A stretch of 64,000 nt of DNA from Bradyrhizobium genosp. L (GTDB lineage Bacteria; Pseudomonadota; Alphaproteobacteria; Rhizobiales; Xanthobacteraceae): contig NZ_CP061378.1 of assembly GCF_015624485.1 (NCBI RefSeq), positions 5,022,001 through 5,086,000 of the forward strand, written 5' to 3'. The position numbers and the translations under genes are program-made. How positions within the stretch are numbered: position 1 is the first letter of the stretch; each line of letters opens with the position of its first letter. The notes under the pieces were generated by a model. It saw only the letters and a program-made list of their open reading frames with translations, searched no databases and was not told where the DNA came from. Shown piece after piece: positions 1-9,451 of the stretch.

Positions 1-122
1 GCTGTGAAATCGTTCGGCATCAGCCATTTGGCCAGCAGCTCGCGCGTGGTCAGCGTCCGCCAGACCTTGTCGACGGCGCAAGGCAGCACTTTCTCCACCG
101 TGATCGCACGCGTCTCACCCAT
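1..122 (-). CDS. SRPBCC/AHSA1-domain protein, C-terminus cut off by the window edge
   Basis: Only the first 40 codons are present. The readable N-terminus (MGETRAITVEKVLP, then VDKVWRTLT and LLAKWLMPNDF) has the AHSA1-like START fold pattern: a beta-strand, then an alpha helix containing VWRTLT, then the W-LMPNDF turn. Such proteins bind hydrophobic ligands and are often encoded next to an ArsR regulator. Its ATG overlaps the stop codon of the ArsR gene by one base (TGATG), so the two are co-translated. The ligand is unknown. A second ArsR/SRPBCC pair of the same design lies at 34.9-35.6 kb. Confidence 0.75.
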   Translation of the reverse strand, partial: MGETRAITVEKVLPCAVDKVWRTLTTRELLAKWLMPNDFT

Positions 123-448
123 CACTCACTCTCCTTCAACAGATTTTCCAGGTTCGCGAAGCGCTCGGCCCAGAACGTCTCGTAGTAGCCGAGCCAGTCG
201 ATCAGGGGCCGCAGCCCCTTCGGCGCGACGCGATAGTGGATGTGGCGGCCCTCGCGCCGCTCGGTGACGAGGCCGGCATCACGCAGCGCGCGCAGATGCT
301 GCGACACCGCCGGCTGCGACACTTTCGAGCCCTGCACCAATCCGGTCGCGGCCACCTCGCCTTCCCGCGCGATGCGCTCGAACACCGCGCGCCGGGTCGG
401 GTCCGCGAGGGTCTTCAACACACTGGTGAGCTGCATCGCCGCGGTCAT
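122..448 (-). CDS. ArsR-family winged-helix transcriptional regulator
   Basis: A 108-residue ArsR/SmtB-type repressor. LKTLADPTRRAVFERI is the first helix pair, SKVSQPAVSQHLRALRDAG the recognition helix, and the RREGRHIHYRV stretch the wing. No metal-binding cysteine pair of the ArsR/CadC type (CxC) is visible, so it probably senses something other than a thiophilic metal, as is usual for ArsR genes paired with SRPBCC genes. The start at 448 gives the MTAAMQ N-terminus; an internal ATG at 436 is an alternative. The long frame upstream of 448 runs through the operator and is not used. It likely autoregulates through the palindrome at 455-474. Confidence 0.85.
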   Translation of the reverse strand: MTAAMQLTSVLKTLADPTRRAVFERIAREGEVAATGLVQGSKVSQPAVSQHLRALRDAGLVTERREGRHIHYRVAPKGLRPLIDWLGYYETFWAERFANLENLLKESE

Positions 449-454
449 GACAAT

Positions 455-474
455 ATATAAGCAATTACTTATAT
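455..474. promoter_or_regulatory. ArsR operator palindrome
   Basis: A perfect 7-bp inverted repeat, ATATAAG and CTTATAT, separated by a 6-bp spacer (CAATTA). It sits 7 bases upstream of the ArsR start codon. AT-rich palindromes with this spacing are typical ArsR-family operators, and position and symmetry suggest autoregulation of the ArsR-SRPBCC pair. It is strikingly AT-rich against the GC-rich surroundings. Confidence 0.75.
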
Positions 475-594
475 GAATGTCAATGCCGACGCAGCGCAGG
501 AACGCTCCGCCTGCTCCGAAAGTTGATCGCCGCGGTCGCATGTTCGCCGGAAAAAAGGTGCGATGATCGCCGACGGAATCGCGCGGAGCCCGCC

Positions 595-1269
595 ATGATC
601 GCCAAGCTCCTCCTGCAGAACACCCTGTTCGTCGCCGGCATGGCCGCGCTGCTGTTTGGCGCCGCCGGCACACTGGATTGGCCGGGTGCCTGGGCCTATC
701 TGATCGCCTCGGCGGTGATCGGCCCGGCCTGCGGCCTGTGGCTCGCCAAGGTCGATCCCGGATTGCTCGCCGAGCGCATGCGCCTCACCGCGCGCGAGGA
801 GCAGCCCAGGGCCGACAAGATCTTCATGCTGATCTTCGTTGCCGTCGCGGTGCTGTGGTTCGTCGTGATGGGGCTCGACCGCCGTTTTGGCGGCGGCAAT
901 GCCGGCGTCGCGCTGATGCTGCTTGGCCTTGCACTCTATCTGCTCTCGACCGTGCTGATCCTCTGGGTGTTCCGTACCAATTCCTTTGCGGCGCCGGTCG
1001 TCAAGGTGCAGACCGAGCGTCAGCATCAGGTGATCTCCGACGGCCCCTACGCTCTCGTCCGTCACCCGATGTATGCCGCCGTGATGCTGTTCTTCATCGG
1101 CGTGCCGCTGACGCTCGGCTCGTGGTGGGGCCTTGGCTTCGTGCCGTTGTACTTCGCGATGTTCGCGTTCCGCACCGGCATCGAGGAACGCACGCTGGTC
1201 GCAGGGCTGAAAGGCTATGCCGAATACGCGGCGAGGGTGCGCTACCGCCTCGTGCCGGGATTGTGGTGA
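595..1269 (+). CDS. ICMT-family (isoprenylcysteine carboxyl methyltransferase-like) membrane protein
   Basis: A 224-residue polytopic membrane protein. Hydrophobic spans lie at about residues 4-26, 32-50, 76-93, 105-126 and 160-192. The C-terminal half carries the family signature: VRHPMY (155-160), a long hydrophobic hairpin, then the IEERTL element (about 196-201) and a Tyr-rich end. In this family the RHP and EE motifs line the S-adenosylmethionine site. Bacterial members methylate unidentified substrates, since bacteria lack prenylated CaaX proteins. The ATG at 595 follows a GGAG-containing stretch; an upstream in-frame ATG at 523 would add a non-membrane Arg-rich leader and is less likely. 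The GFA gene follows 23 bases later. Confidence 0.75.
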   Translation: MIAKLLLQNTLFVAGMAALLFGAAGTLDWPGAWAYLIASAVIGPACGLWLAKVDPGLLAERMRLTAREEQPRADKIFMLIFVAVAVLWFVVMGLDRRFGGGNAGVALMLLGLALYLLSTVLILWVFRTNSFAAPVVKVQTERQHQVISDGPYALVRHPMYAAVMLFFIGVPLTLGSWWGLGFVPLYFAMFAFRTGIEERTLVAGLKGYAEYAARVRYRLVPGLW

Positions 1270-1292
1270 GGGATGATCATGGAGAGTTGAAC

Positions 1293-1652
1293 ATGGAAGA
1301 CAGCAAGACCTACACCGGCGGCTGCCATTGCGGCCAGGTCCGCTTCGAATGCACCACCGACATGGCTTTCGTCACCGCATGCAACTGCTCGATCTGCACC
1401 AAGAAGGGGCTGCACTTCGTGTTCCTGCCACCGACGAGCTTCCAGCTCCGCGCCGGACAAGAGAACCTGAAGGAATATCTGTTCAACCGCCACGCCATCC
1501 ACCACCAGCTCTGCCTCGATTGCGGCGTCGACGTGTTCGCACGCGGCAAGAAGCCCGATGGCAGCGATATAGTGGCGCTCAATGTCAGCTGCATCGACGG
1601 CGTCGAGCTGTCGAAGCTCGCGATGACGCCGGTGGATGGGCGGAGCCGATAG
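1293..1652 (+). CDS. GFA/CENP-V family cysteine-rich protein
   Basis: A 119-residue protein of the glutathione-dependent formaldehyde-activating (GFA) family. The zinc-binding cysteines are in place: CHCG (Cys11, Cys13), ACNCSIC (Cys30, Cys32, Cys35) and CLDCG (Cys74, Cys77). Family members bind two zinc ions; most are not proven to have the GFA activity first assigned to Paracoccus Gfa, so a generic name is safer. The ATG at 1293 follows GGAGAG at a normal distance. It is probably co-transcribed with the methyltransferase upstream. Confidence 0.8.
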   Translation: MEDSKTYTGGCHCGQVRFECTTDMAFVTACNCSICTKKGLHFVFLPPTSFQLRAGQENLKEYLFNRHAIHHQLCLDCGVDVFARGKKPDGSDIVALNVSCIDGVELSKLAMTPVDGRSR

Positions 1653-1670
1653 CGAACCGCTTACGTATTT

Positions 1671-1745
1671 CGTCATGCCCGCGCTTGACCCGGGCATCCA
1701 TCGCGCAACAACGTGGACAGCCGTGGGTCAAGCCCGGCCATGACG
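1671..1745. repeat. Dispersed palindromic intergenic repeat
   Basis: Arms of 21 bases at 1671-1691 and 1725-1745 are inverted copies with two mismatches (each reads CGTCATG... then ...GCTTGACCC on one strand). The element lies between the convergent GFA and GST genes. It resembles the palindromic repeats scattered between genes in Bradyrhizobium genomes and may also act as a bidirectional transcription stop, although no clear U-tract follows. Confidence 0.6.
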
Positions 1746-1771
1746 ATCAGCGCAAGATCACGCGGCGATAC

Positions 1772-2479
1772 TCAAACATCCAGCGCCTTGTAGCGGCGGA
1801 AGATGCCTTCCTCGTTGAATGGAATGCGGCGGTCGCTGGCGAGATAGGCCTTGATGTTCGGCCGCTCCGCGACGCGGTCGCGCAGCGCGATCAAGCGAGG
1901 CACCTTTTTCTCGAACCCCGCCATGCGCCTGGGAAATGCGTAGCGCAGGCCCTCCACGATCTGGAACAGCGACAGGTCGACATAGGTCGCGCGCCTGCCG
2001 GTGACGAAGCCGCCGCCATTGGCCTGCACAAGATCCTCGAAATAGCCGAGATATTTCGGCACCCGCGATTCCCAGAAGTCCTCGCTGCGCCGTTTCGCCG
2101 GCGCCTTCTGGTCCTCGTAATAGAGCGACGGCCCGAGCGGATGATGGGTGTCGTGGATCTCGAGCACCAGATCCGTGATCGTGAGCTGCAGCTGATGCAC
2201 CCACAATTTGCCGCCCTCCGCTTTCGGCGCCAGACCGTGGCGCGCGCCGAGATAGAGCAGGATGTTGGCGGTCTGCCCGATCACGAGCTTACCTGCGGTG
2301 AGGAATGGCGGCGCAAACGGCGGCGTGCCCTCGTGCGCCTCCATCATCTTCGTCATCGCGCCCATGCCAGCCTTGCCGCGCGCGACGTCGGTGTAGGGCG
2401 CACCGGCATCCTCGAGCGCGAGCCGGACATACTCGCCGCGGCCCTGGATCATCGGCCAGTAGTAAAGCTGATAGTGCAT
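1772..2479 (-). CDS. Glutathione S-transferase family protein
   Basis: A 235-residue cytosolic GST. The N-terminal thioredoxin-like domain begins MHYQLYYWPMIQGRGEYVRL, where the YYWPxxGRGE pattern fits sigma/mu-type GSTs with an N-terminal Tyr, and contains the IGQTANILLYL glutathione-binding turn (about residues 68-78). The helical C-terminal domain follows, with a GRRATYVDLSLFQ segment matching the conserved N-capping region. It likely conjugates glutathione to electrophiles, or reduces small substrates. The start at 2479 is chosen because the conserved domain begins exactly there; the frame is open for a further 160 codons upstream but is non-conserved and overlaps the next gene. Confidence 0.8.
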   Translation of the reverse strand: MHYQLYYWPMIQGRGEYVRLALEDAGAPYTDVARGKAGMGAMTKMMEAHEGTPPFAPPFLTAGKLVIGQTANILLYLGARHGLAPKAEGGKLWVHQLQLTITDLVLEIHDTHHPLGPSLYYEDQKAPAKRRSEDFWESRVPKYLGYFEDLVQANGGGFVTGRRATYVDLSLFQIVEGLRYAFPRRMAGFEKKVPRLIALRDRVAERPNIKAYLASDRRIPFNEEGIFRRYKALDV

Positions 2480-2565
2480 GCGCGGACCCCTGGGTCGATG
2501 ACGGCCGATATGGCCCCACAATCTTGCGGGAGCCGTCGAGCGGACGTCAACGCACCAGTTTGCGA

Positions 2566-3243
2566 TCAGTTCGCCGCGAAGCAGTACAAGAGGCCGTCGC
2601 CGCCGGTGCTCTTCAGATCGCTTTGCGAGCAGCCGCCGTCGGGGCCGCGCGAGGGGTGCGACGAATTCCAGGATTTCGACGCATCGTCGTCGCGCAGGCC
2701 GATGCGGTCGGAATGGCCGAGCATCGCGGAGCCTTGCGTACTGCTCGTCCAGTTCTTGCAGGTGCGGTCGTCGCCGGTGGCAAAGGCGGTGCCATCGCCC
2801 TGCGATCCCGTCAGCACGTCGTGACGGTTCGGCGTGTCGCCGCGGCCATTGATCACCTCGCCCTTCTCGGACAACGCGGTCTGCTTGGTCAGATTGTTGG
2901 CGGCGCCATGCAGCTCCGTGACGTCCTTGGCGACCACGACGCCCTTCACATTCTGCCACGGTCCCTTGCCGATGCGGTCGCGCGCGTTCACCGCGGGCTT
3001 GCCGTCGGCGGCCTGCGTCGACAGATAGGCGCGCCAGGTCTTCGGCGCGCCGAAGCCTGCGGCCTGCGCCAGCTCCTGGCAGCGATTGTCTGCGCCGGCG
3101 AGGCCGCCGAGATTGCCGCCATTGCCGATACCGTTGCTGGTGACGAAGAAGCTGGTGTTCGCGGTCTGCGCCCGCACCGGCGATGTGGCGACGGCTGCGA
3201 ACGCAAGACAGGCAGGAACGGCAATCCAGGCAACGATCTTCAT
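2566..3243 (-). CDS. Exported lectin-like / DUF1554-like protein
   Basis: A 225-residue secreted protein. A signal peptide is clear: MKIVAWIAVPACLAFAAVA followed by cleavage near VRAQT (about residue 25). The mature part opens with a FFVTSNG...GNLGGLAGADNRCQ motif, then WRAYLST, and ends with paired cysteines (DRTCKNWTSS, GGCSQSD, LLYCFA). This pattern is shared by bacterial proteins annotated as lectin or DUF1554. Four cysteines in the mature part suggest disulfides in the periplasm or outside the cell. The start at 3243 has a strong GGAGGATGAG Shine-Dalgarno. The ligand is unknown. Confidence 0.6.
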   Translation of the reverse strand: MKIVAWIAVPACLAFAAVATSPVRAQTANTSFFVTSNGIGNGGNLGGLAGADNRCQELAQAAGFGAPKTWRAYLSTQAADGKPAVNARDRIGKGPWQNVKGVVVAKDVTELHGAANNLTKQTALSEKGEVINGRGDTPNRHDVLTGSQGDGTAFATGDDRTCKNWTSSTQGSAMLGHSDRIGLRDDDASKSWNSSHPSRGPDGGCSQSDLKSTGGDGLLYCFAAN

Positions 3244-3339
3244 CTCATCCTCCCGACGGTTGTGATGGTCCGCTGACATCAACCCGCGGCATCAACGGAT
3301 ATTCCAACGCCACGACGCGCGCATGAAGCACGCAAAACA

Positions 3340-3369
3340 AAAGCGCCGCGGGGTGAGCCGCGGCGCTTT
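3340..3369 (-). terminator. Rho-independent terminator of the Tim44-like gene
   Basis: A perfect 12-bp stem (AAAGCGCCGCGG at 3340-3351, complement at 3358-3369) with a 6-base loop. On the minus strand it is followed by TGTTTTG. It lies 37 bases past the Tim44-like stop codon. Confidence 0.8.
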
Positions 3370-3405
3370 GTGTTGTTCATAGCCGACAACTGGTCAGTTG
3401 GTCTC

Positions 3406-4365
3406 TCAGTTGGTCTCCTGGATCGCCGAGAGCTCCCAGTTGCCGCCACGCTGGCGCAGGAAGGTCCAGACGTCGGTGACCTCCTGCGGCTGCTCGCTGC
3501 CGCCGACCAGACGGTTGCTGTTGCGATCGAGCATGACGTCGACCAGCGAGTACCGCATCGCGACCGTGGCATATTCGCTGTCGCCTTCGCGCCAGGCTTC
3601 CGCGAGGTCGCCCTGCAGGAGCTTCACATTCGTCACCTTGTTGATGACGTTGCGCGCCTTGTTGTCCTGCAGATCGTTCGAGAAGTACGAAACCATCTCG
3701 GGCGTCGCCAGGGTGTGCAGCTTTGCGATGTCCTCGTTCGACCACGCGGTCTGGATCTCGCCGAGCAGTCGCTCGAACGCCTCGTAGTCGGCCGGCGTGA
3801 TCTCGACCGGCGCATTATTGCCGCCGCCGAGCCCAAAGCCGAAGCCCGAGCGCGTGTTCGGCTGCGCGCCGGGGCCGACATCGGGTCCGCCGGCATAGGC
3901 CGGGGACGGCGAATTGCGGCGCTGCCACCACGACATCGCGAACCGGACCACCAGCACGATCAGGCCGATCTGCAGGATCAGGCCGAGGATCGACGACAGG
4001 CCGCCGAGGCCGGAGAACAGGCCGCCGCCGAACAGCATGCCGAACAAGCCGGCACCGAGGAAGCCCGCGGCGAGACCGCCGAGTAGGCTGCGGCCCATGC
4101 CCGGACGGCCGAACAGGCCGCCGGAGTTGGCCGCCGGCGCGCCCATGCCCGGGCCGTTGGGCTGGCTGAAGGTGCGGTTCAATGGGGCGACCGAACCCGG
4201 CGCGGTGTTGGTTGAGGGCGGCGCGGAGAAGGTTCGCGAGCCACGCGAGCCTCCGCTGCCGGCGCGCGCATCGGCCGCCGAGACGGTCATCATCACGGGC
4301 AGCGCCAGCGCCATCACGACGGCGATCGCCCGAACAATTCCACGCGTGCGGTGCGAGAAATTCAT
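3406..4365 (-). CDS. Tim44-like domain membrane protein
   Basis: A 319-residue protein with three parts. Residues 1-34 form a signal peptide or anchor ending in ADA-RAGSG. Residues about 35-150 are Gly/Ser/Pro-rich and then strongly hydrophobic and Gly-rich (LLGGLAAGFLGAGLFGMLFGG..., ILGLILQIGLIVLVVRFAM). The C-terminal 130 residues match the Tim44-like fold, with ADYEAFERLLGEIQTAWSNE, a VSYFSNDL segment and an ending VWTFLRQRGGNWELSAIQ. Mitochondrial Tim44 tethers Hsp70 to the inner-membrane translocase; alphaproteobacterial members are membrane-anchored proteins of unclear role. It forms a monocistronic unit with its own terminator. Confidence 0.8.
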   Translation of the reverse strand: MNFSHRTRGIVRAIAVVMALALPVMMTVSAADARAGSGGSRGSRTFSAPPSTNTAPGSVAPLNRTFSQPNGPGMGAPAANSGGLFGRPGMGRSLLGGLAAGFLGAGLFGMLFGGGLFSGLGGLSSILGLILQIGLIVLVVRFAMSWWQRRNSPSPAYAGGPDVGPGAQPNTRSGFGFGLGGGNNAPVEITPADYEAFERLLGEIQTAWSNEDIAKLHTLATPEMVSYFSNDLQDNKARNVINKVTNVKLLQGDLAEAWREGDSEYATVAMRYSLVDVMLDRNSNRLVGGSEQPQEVTDVWTFLRQRGGNWELSAIQETN

Positions 4366-4539
4366 GTTGGTTTCCTCAAGGAATCCCCGGCATGGGGAAC
4401 GCCCCCTAAGATGGGCATCGAACGGTAAAAGTGAAGCGGGAAAGCGGAACCGCGGCTGCGGCCCGCGGTCGCGGAGATGTGGCGATTTTGACCCTTGCGG
4501 ACGCGAAAGCCGGCCCTCACGCCGGATACACCGCCGCTA

Positions 4540-7143
4540 TTACGCCGTCATGGTCTCCTTCACCGCCGCGACCAGCTGCGTGAGCGTGAACGGCTTCGGC
4601 AGGAACGCGAACTGCTGGTTCTCGGGCAGGCTCTTCTCGAAGGCGTCTTCGGCATAGCCTGAGACGAAGATGATTTTCAGCTCCGGATTGCGGCCACGCA
4701 TCTCCTTCAGCATCGTCGGACCGTCCATCTCCGGCATCACCACGTCGGAGACGACGAGATCGACGGCGCCCTGCTTCTCCTCCAGCGCCTCGATCGCCTC
4801 GACGCCGTTGGCGGCCTCGATCACGCTGTAGCCGCGCGAGCGGAGGCCGCGCGCGTTCAGCGAGCGCAGGCCGTCCTCGTCCTCGACCAGCAGGATCGTG
4901 CCCTGCCCGGTCAGATCCGGCTTCGGCTTGGCGGCTTCCGCGACGGCCGCGACCTCCTTCGCCGCACCATTGCCGGCATGGGCTTCGGGCGCCACTTCCT
5001 GCTCCGGCCGGTGCCGCGGCAGGAAGATGCGGAACGTGGTGCCTTCGCCGGGGACGGAATCGACATAGACGAAGCCGCCGGTCTGCTTGACGATGCCGTA
5101 GACCGTCGACAACCCAAGGCCGGTGCCCTTGCCCACCTCCTTGGTCGAGAAGAACGGCTCGAAGATCTTGTCGATGATCTCGGCGGGAATGCCGGTGCCG
5201 GTGTCCGAGATCTCGATCTTCACATAGTCGGCCGCCGGCATGCCCTTGTTGGCGAGCTGCGCGGCCTCGTCCGTCGGCACATTGCCGGTGCGGATGCTCA
5301 GCCTGCCGCCGTCCGGCATCGCGTCACGCGCGTTGACCGCGAGATTGACGATCACCTGCTCGAACTGCGAGACGTCGACCTTGATCGGCCACAGATCGCG
5401 GCCGTGCACCAGGTCGAGCTTGACCTTCTCGCCGATCAGCCGGCGCAACAGCATGGTGAGATCAGACAGCGCGTCGCCGAGGTCGAGCACCTGCGGCCGC
5501 AGCGTCTGGCGGCGCGAGAACGCCAGCAGCTGCCGTACCAGCGTCGCGGCGCGGGTCGCGTTCTGCTTGATCTGCATGATGTCCTGGAACGACGGATCGG
5601 TCGGCTTGTGCGCGTTCAGCAGGAAGTCGTTGGCCATCATGATGGCCGAGAGCACGTTGTTGAAATCGTGCGCGATGCCGCCGGCGAGCTGGCCGACCAT
5701 CTCCATCTTCTGCGACTGGTTGATCTGGTTTTCCAGCGCCCGCCGCTCGGTGATCTCGAGCATGTAGACGATCGCGGTCTCGGCGTCGCGCTCGTTCTTC
5801 TCGACGGTCGTGACGAAGAACTGGGCGAAGCGCTCCTTGGCGCCGTCGAGCATCACCTCGACCGGCGCGATGTCGCCCTGCCCTTCGGCAGCCTGGTTGA
5901 TCGCCGCGATCAGCAGGCCGCGGTCGCGCGGATTGACCGCGCGGAAGATCGATTTGGCGGCGCCGCCCTCACCGTTCAGGTTCTGCGTCAGCTTGGCGTA
6001 GCGCGCATTGGCGCCGACCACATTGCCGCCGCGGTCGACGGTGGCGATCGCCATCGGCGTGTGGTCGAAGAAGCGCATGAAGCGCACCTCGGCGGCACGC
6101 TCCGGATCGGAATGCTCGTCGCGGGCGCGGCTGATCACCAGCGTGCGCGAGGCGCCCGCCGCGCCGTCGGCGCCGAAGGCGAGCTTGTGATAGAGCCGCA
6201 CCGGCACGGTCTTGCCGCCGCGCATGCGCAGATCGATGTCGAACACCTCGGTCTTGACCTCGCCCGGCACCGGCACGATCGAGGTCAGCAGCGAGGCGCC
6301 GTCGCCCGAGACGATATCGGAGAGCTTCAGCCCGCCCGAGCCGATCTCGGCGAGGTCGTAGTCCAGCCAGTTCGCCAGGGTCGCGTTGACATAGGCGATC
6401 TCGCCGGCCGCATTGACCGAGAAGAAGCCGCAGGGCGCGTGGTCGAGATATTCGATGGCGTGCCGCAGCTCCTGGAACACGTCTTCCTGGCGCTCGCGGT
6501 CGCGGGTGATGTCGGCGATCGACCACACCGCGTATTTGGACTCGCGCTTGCTCTGGCCGAGCGGACGCACCCTCAAGCGCAGCCAGCGGCCTTGCGCCCC
6601 TTGACCGGTCTGGCCGGCGTCGTGACCGGGGCCGGCAATGCGGACCTCCTCCTGCTGCCGCTTGCCTTCGCGCGCGGCCTTCAACAGGCGGAACACGGCC
6701 TCGGAGACATCAGGGTTGCCGATGAAAACGCGCTCGACGGGGCGGACATCCTGCGGCGAGGCCGCGCCGGTCAGCGCCAGATAGGCGGCATTGGAATAGA
6801 CCACATGGCCGCGCTGGTCGGTGACCACGAGCCCCTCATGGGCGTGGTCGGCGATCCGCCCCATCACCGGGTCGTCGGTGGCGCGGTCGGAGAAGCGGAT
6901 GATGCCGGCGGCAAAGGCGAACAGATTGAACAGCCCGACGGTGGCGAGCAGCGCCAGCACACCGAGGATATAGGGCTGGGCCTGGGTGCGGCCGATGGTC
7001 ATCAGCCAGACCGCCACCGCGACGATGCCGGCCGCGATCAGGAGCACCAGGAGGATGCTGCCGCCCCGCCGCGTTGGCCCGTGGGCCACGAACGGCTCGG
7101 TCGCGGGAGGATGGTTGCTATCGGCGGTCATCTGGAGAGACAT
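4540..7143 (-). CDS. cckA: Hybrid sensor histidine kinase CckA
   Basis: An 867-residue membrane kinase. Two transmembrane helices lie near the N-terminus ([17 protein letters not shown] and [23 protein letters not shown]), followed by PAS-like domains ([59 protein letters not shown]). The DHp box [13 protein letters not shown] contains His492. The ATPase domain has the N box ([10 protein letters not shown]), DTGTGIP and [13 protein letters not shown], and the C-terminal receiver has LLVEDED, Asp800 in [12 protein letters not shown] and the KPF switch lysine. This is the CckA architecture that phosphorylates the CtrA pathway through ChpT. It lies 135 bases downstream of flhB in the same orientation. 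The start could instead be the ATG at 7131. Confidence 0.9.
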   Translation of the reverse strand: MSLQMTADSNHPPATEPFVAHGPTRRGGSILLVLLIAAGIVAVAVWLMTIGRTQAQPYILGVLALLATVGLFNLFAFAAGIIRFSDRATDDPVMGRIADHAHEGLVVTDQRGHVVYSNAAYLALTGAASPQDVRPVERVFIGNPDVSEAVFRLLKAAREGKRQQEEVRIAGPGHDAGQTGQGAQGRWLRLRVRPLGQSKRESKYAVWSIADITRDRERQEDVFQELRHAIEYLDHAPCGFFSVNAAGEIAYVNATLANWLDYDLAEIGSGGLKLSDIVSGDGASLLTSIVPVPGEVKTEVFDIDLRMRGGKTVPVRLYHKLAFGADGAAGASRTLVISRARDEHSDPERAAEVRFMRFFDHTPMAIATVDRGGNVVGANARYAKLTQNLNGEGGAAKSIFRAVNPRDRGLLIAAINQAAEGQGDIAPVEVMLDGAKERFAQFFVTTVEKNERDAETAIVYMLEITERRALENQINQSQKMEMVGQLAGGIAHDFNNVLSAIMMANDFLLNAHKPTDPSFQDIMQIKQNATRAATLVRQLLAFSRRQTLRPQVLDLGDALSDLTMLLRRLIGEKVKLDLVHGRDLWPIKVDVSQFEQVIVNLAVNARDAMPDGGRLSIRTGNVPTDEAAQLANKGMPAADYVKIEISDTGTGIPAEIIDKIFEPFFSTKEVGKGTGLGLSTVYGIVKQTGGFVYVDSVPGEGTTFRIFLPRHRPEQEVAPEAHAGNGAAKEVAAVAEAAKPKPDLTGQGTILLVEDEDGLRSLNARGLRSRGYSVIEAANGVEAIEALEEKQGAVDLVVSDVVMPEMDGPTMLKEMRGRNPELKIIFVSGYAEDAFEKSLPENQQFAFLPKPFTLTQLVAAVKETMTA

Positions 7144-7278
7144 GGCTCGTCGGCATCGTTGGGGCGCCCGGAGCGGCCGCCCATCCCTGAGTGCCTGAAT
7201 CGGACCCGAAAACGCAAGTCCGCCGGGCGGCAATTTCGCAAGTTACGCGCATTTCAAGCGGATTTCCGCCGGCTCCGT

Positions 7279-8352
7279 TCAGCTGCGCAGGCCGGACAGG
7301 CCGCGCTTGAGCCGCATCACGTAACCGATGATTTCGGCAACCGCATGATAGTGCTCGACCGGAATCTCCTGGTCGACCTCGACGGTGGCGTAGAGCGCGC
7401 GGGCCAGCGGCACGTTTTCCACCATGGGAATGTCGTGCTCCTTGGCGATCTCCCTGATCTTGAGGGCGACGAGATCGGTGCCCTTGGCGAGGCAGACCGG
7501 CGCCGGCATGCCGCGGTCGTAGGCCAGCGCCACCGCGAAGTGGGTCGGGTTGGTGATGATGACCGAAGCCTTGGGAACCTGGGCCATCATGCGCTTCTTG
7601 GCGCGCTGGGCCCGGAGCTGTCGGATCCGGCCCTTGACGTGCGGGTCGCCTTCGGACTGCTTGAACTCGTCCTTCACCTCCTGGAGCGACATTTTGTGTT
7701 TCTCGAACCAGGTCCGGTACTGGAAGAAGTAGTCGGCGATCGCGACCAGTGCGAGGAACGCGACCACGGCGGCCAGCAGATGCAACGTCATGCTAGTGAT
7801 CGCGGGCAGCAGGTCCGCCGGGTCGACGCGCAGGAACGATTCCATGCGCATCCGCTCGGGCCACAGCACCATGACCATCACGGCGCCGAGCGCGATCAGC
7901 TTGAACAGGCCCTTCAGGAAATTGACCCCGGCCTGCTTGCCGAACAGCCGCTTGAGGCCTGCCGCCGGCGATATCTTGGAGAATTTCGGGATCAGCGGCT
8001 CGGCCGACCACACCAGCCGGTGCTGGATCATGTTGGCCGCGATCGCGGCCAGCGCCAGCAGCAGGAACGGCACGCCGATCGCGGCGATCACGGCGTAGCC
8101 GAGCGACTGGGCCAGCTGCAACAGGCCCGGGCCGTCGGTGCGGATCATCCAGGAATTGGCGATCAGATTGCGCAGCGGCATCGAGATCCCGCCGCCGACC
8201 GAGCCCGAGAACATCGAGAACAGCAGCGTGGCGCCCGCGATCACGAACCAGGTGTTGACCTCCTGGCTCTTGACGACGTCGCCTTTCTCGAGCGCCTCGT
8301 CGAGACGTTTTTGCGTCGGGTCTTCTGTTTTGTCGTCGGTATCCTCGGCCAT
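7279..8352 (-). CDS. flhB: Flagellar export gate protein FlhB
   Basis: A 357-residue FlhB of normal length. The N-terminal DKTEDPTQKRLDEALEKGDVVKSQEV signature is present here as DKTEDPTQKRLDEA and following residues, then four transmembrane segments and the cytoplasmic switch domain. The autocleavage motif NPTH is at residues 268-271 and is intact, so substrate-specificity switching from rod/hook to filament should be normal. It starts 9 bases after the fliR stop as the last gene of the flgB-flgC-fliE-fliQ-fliR-flhB run. Confidence 0.96.
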   Translation of the reverse strand: MAEDTDDKTEDPTQKRLDEALEKGDVVKSQEVNTWFVIAGATLLFSMFSGSVGGGISMPLRNLIANSWMIRTDGPGLLQLAQSLGYAVIAAIGVPFLLLALAAIAANMIQHRLVWSAEPLIPKFSKISPAAGLKRLFGKQAGVNFLKGLFKLIALGAVMVMVLWPERMRMESFLRVDPADLLPAITSMTLHLLAAVVAFLALVAIADYFFQYRTWFEKHKMSLQEVKDEFKQSEGDPHVKGRIRQLRAQRAKKRMMAQVPKASVIITNPTHFAVALAYDRGMPAPVCLAKGTDLVALKIREIAKEHDIPMVENVPLARALYATVEVDQEIPVEHYHAVAEIIGYVMRLKRGLSGLRS

Positions 8353-8361
8353 TGCTGGTCC

Positions 8362-9132
8362 CTAGTTCATGGGGGCGAGCTGGCGCAGGACGCCGAGGAA
8401 ATAATCGAGATAGGTGCCCATCATCGCGGCGAGCACGACGCCGAAGATCACGAAGCCGGCGAGGATCATAAGCGGCACGCCGACGAAATAGACCTGCATC
8501 TGCGGCATCAGCCGCGCCAGGATGCCGAGCCCGATATTGAACACCAGGCCGAACACCAGGAACGGCGCCGACAGTTGCAGGCCGATCTTGAAGGCGGCGG
8601 AGAAGGCCGATGTCGCGAGCGAAGCGACGTCGCCGGTCGGCATCACCTCGCCCGGCGAGAAGATGCGGTAGCTTTCGCTCAACGCCGCGATGACGAGATA
8701 GTGGCTGTCGGTGGCGAACAGCAGCGTAAGGCCGAGGATGGTGAGGAAGTTGCCGATGATCTGGCCCTGCTGTCCCTGGGTCGGATCGATCGCGGTGACG
8801 AAGCCGAGGCCGAGCTGCTGGGCGATCACCGAGCCCGCGACGTTGAGCGCCGACAGCGTCACCCGCGCGGTCGCGCCGAGCACGATGCCGATGATCAGCT
8901 CGTGCACCATCAACACGCCGAGCGCGGAGATCGACGTCATGTCGACGTGATAGGCGTTGCGGTGCAGCGGCAGGATGATCAACGTCAGCAGCAGCGCGAT
9001 CGACAGCTTGATCTGCGTCGGGATGTTGCTCTCGCCGAAGCCGGGCAACAGCATCACCATCGCGCCCACGCGCGCGAAGACCAGCACGAACGTGGCGGCC
9101 AACGCCGGCAGGAGCGAGATATCGATGCGCAT
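8362..9132 (-). CDS. fliR: Flagellar export gate protein FliR
   Basis: A 256-residue polytopic membrane protein with the conserved FliR features: ALAATFVLVFARVGAMV, LLPGFGESNIPTQIK, the LVMVHELIIGIVLG-type element (here GVLMVHELIIGIVLG), GSVIAQQLGLGF and the C-terminal GILARLMPQMQVYFVGVPL block. FliR forms the core of the FliPQR pore. It lies 18 bases downstream of fliQ, in the usual fliQ-fliR-flhB order. Confidence 0.95.
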   Translation of the reverse strand: MRIDISLLPALAATFVLVFARVGAMVMLLPGFGESNIPTQIKLSIALLLTLIILPLHRNAYHVDMTSISALGVLMVHELIIGIVLGATARVTLSALNVAGSVIAQQLGLGFVTAIDPTQGQQGQIIGNFLTILGLTLLFATDSHYLVIAALSESYRIFSPGEVMPTGDVASLATSAFSAAFKIGLQLSAPFLVFGLVFNIGLGILARLMPQMQVYFVGVPLMILAGFVIFGVVLAAMMGTYLDYFLGVLRQLAPMN

Positions 9133-9150
9133 GACCGGGGCATTACTGCC

Positions 9151-9414
9151 TCAACCGCCGATGATTCGCGACGAAATCCGCATCATGTGGGCGTTGAGCT
9201 GGTCCGCCATGAAGGGCAGTGCCAGCAGCAATGTGACGAAGATCGCGAGAATCTTCGGCACGGCGGCCAGGGTCTGCTCCTGGATCTGCGTCAATGCCTG
9301 GAACAGCGACACCACCACGCCGACCGCGAGGCCGACCACCATCGGAGGCGACGACACCACCACGATGGTCCAGAGCGCATCGCGTGCCACGTCGAGGGTT
9401 TCAGGGCCGGTCAT
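9151..9414 (-). CDS. fliQ: Flagellar export gate protein FliQ
   Basis: An 87-residue protein with two transmembrane helices, the standard FliQ size. It has ALWTIVVVSSPPMVVGLAVGV, then VVSLFQALTQIQEQTLAAVPK (the conserved QALTQIQEQTL cytoplasmic loop) and a second helix ILAIFVTLLLALPFMADQL. FliQ subunits wrap the FliP5R1 core. An AAGAGAGAA stretch precedes the ATG. Confidence 0.95.
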   Translation of the reverse strand: MTGPETLDVARDALWTIVVVSSPPMVVGLAVGVVVSLFQALTQIQEQTLAAVPKILAIFVTLLLALPFMADQLNAHMMRISSRIIGG

Positions 9415-9451
9415 TGTTGTTCTCTCTTTTTTTGGAACTGCTTCGTCGACG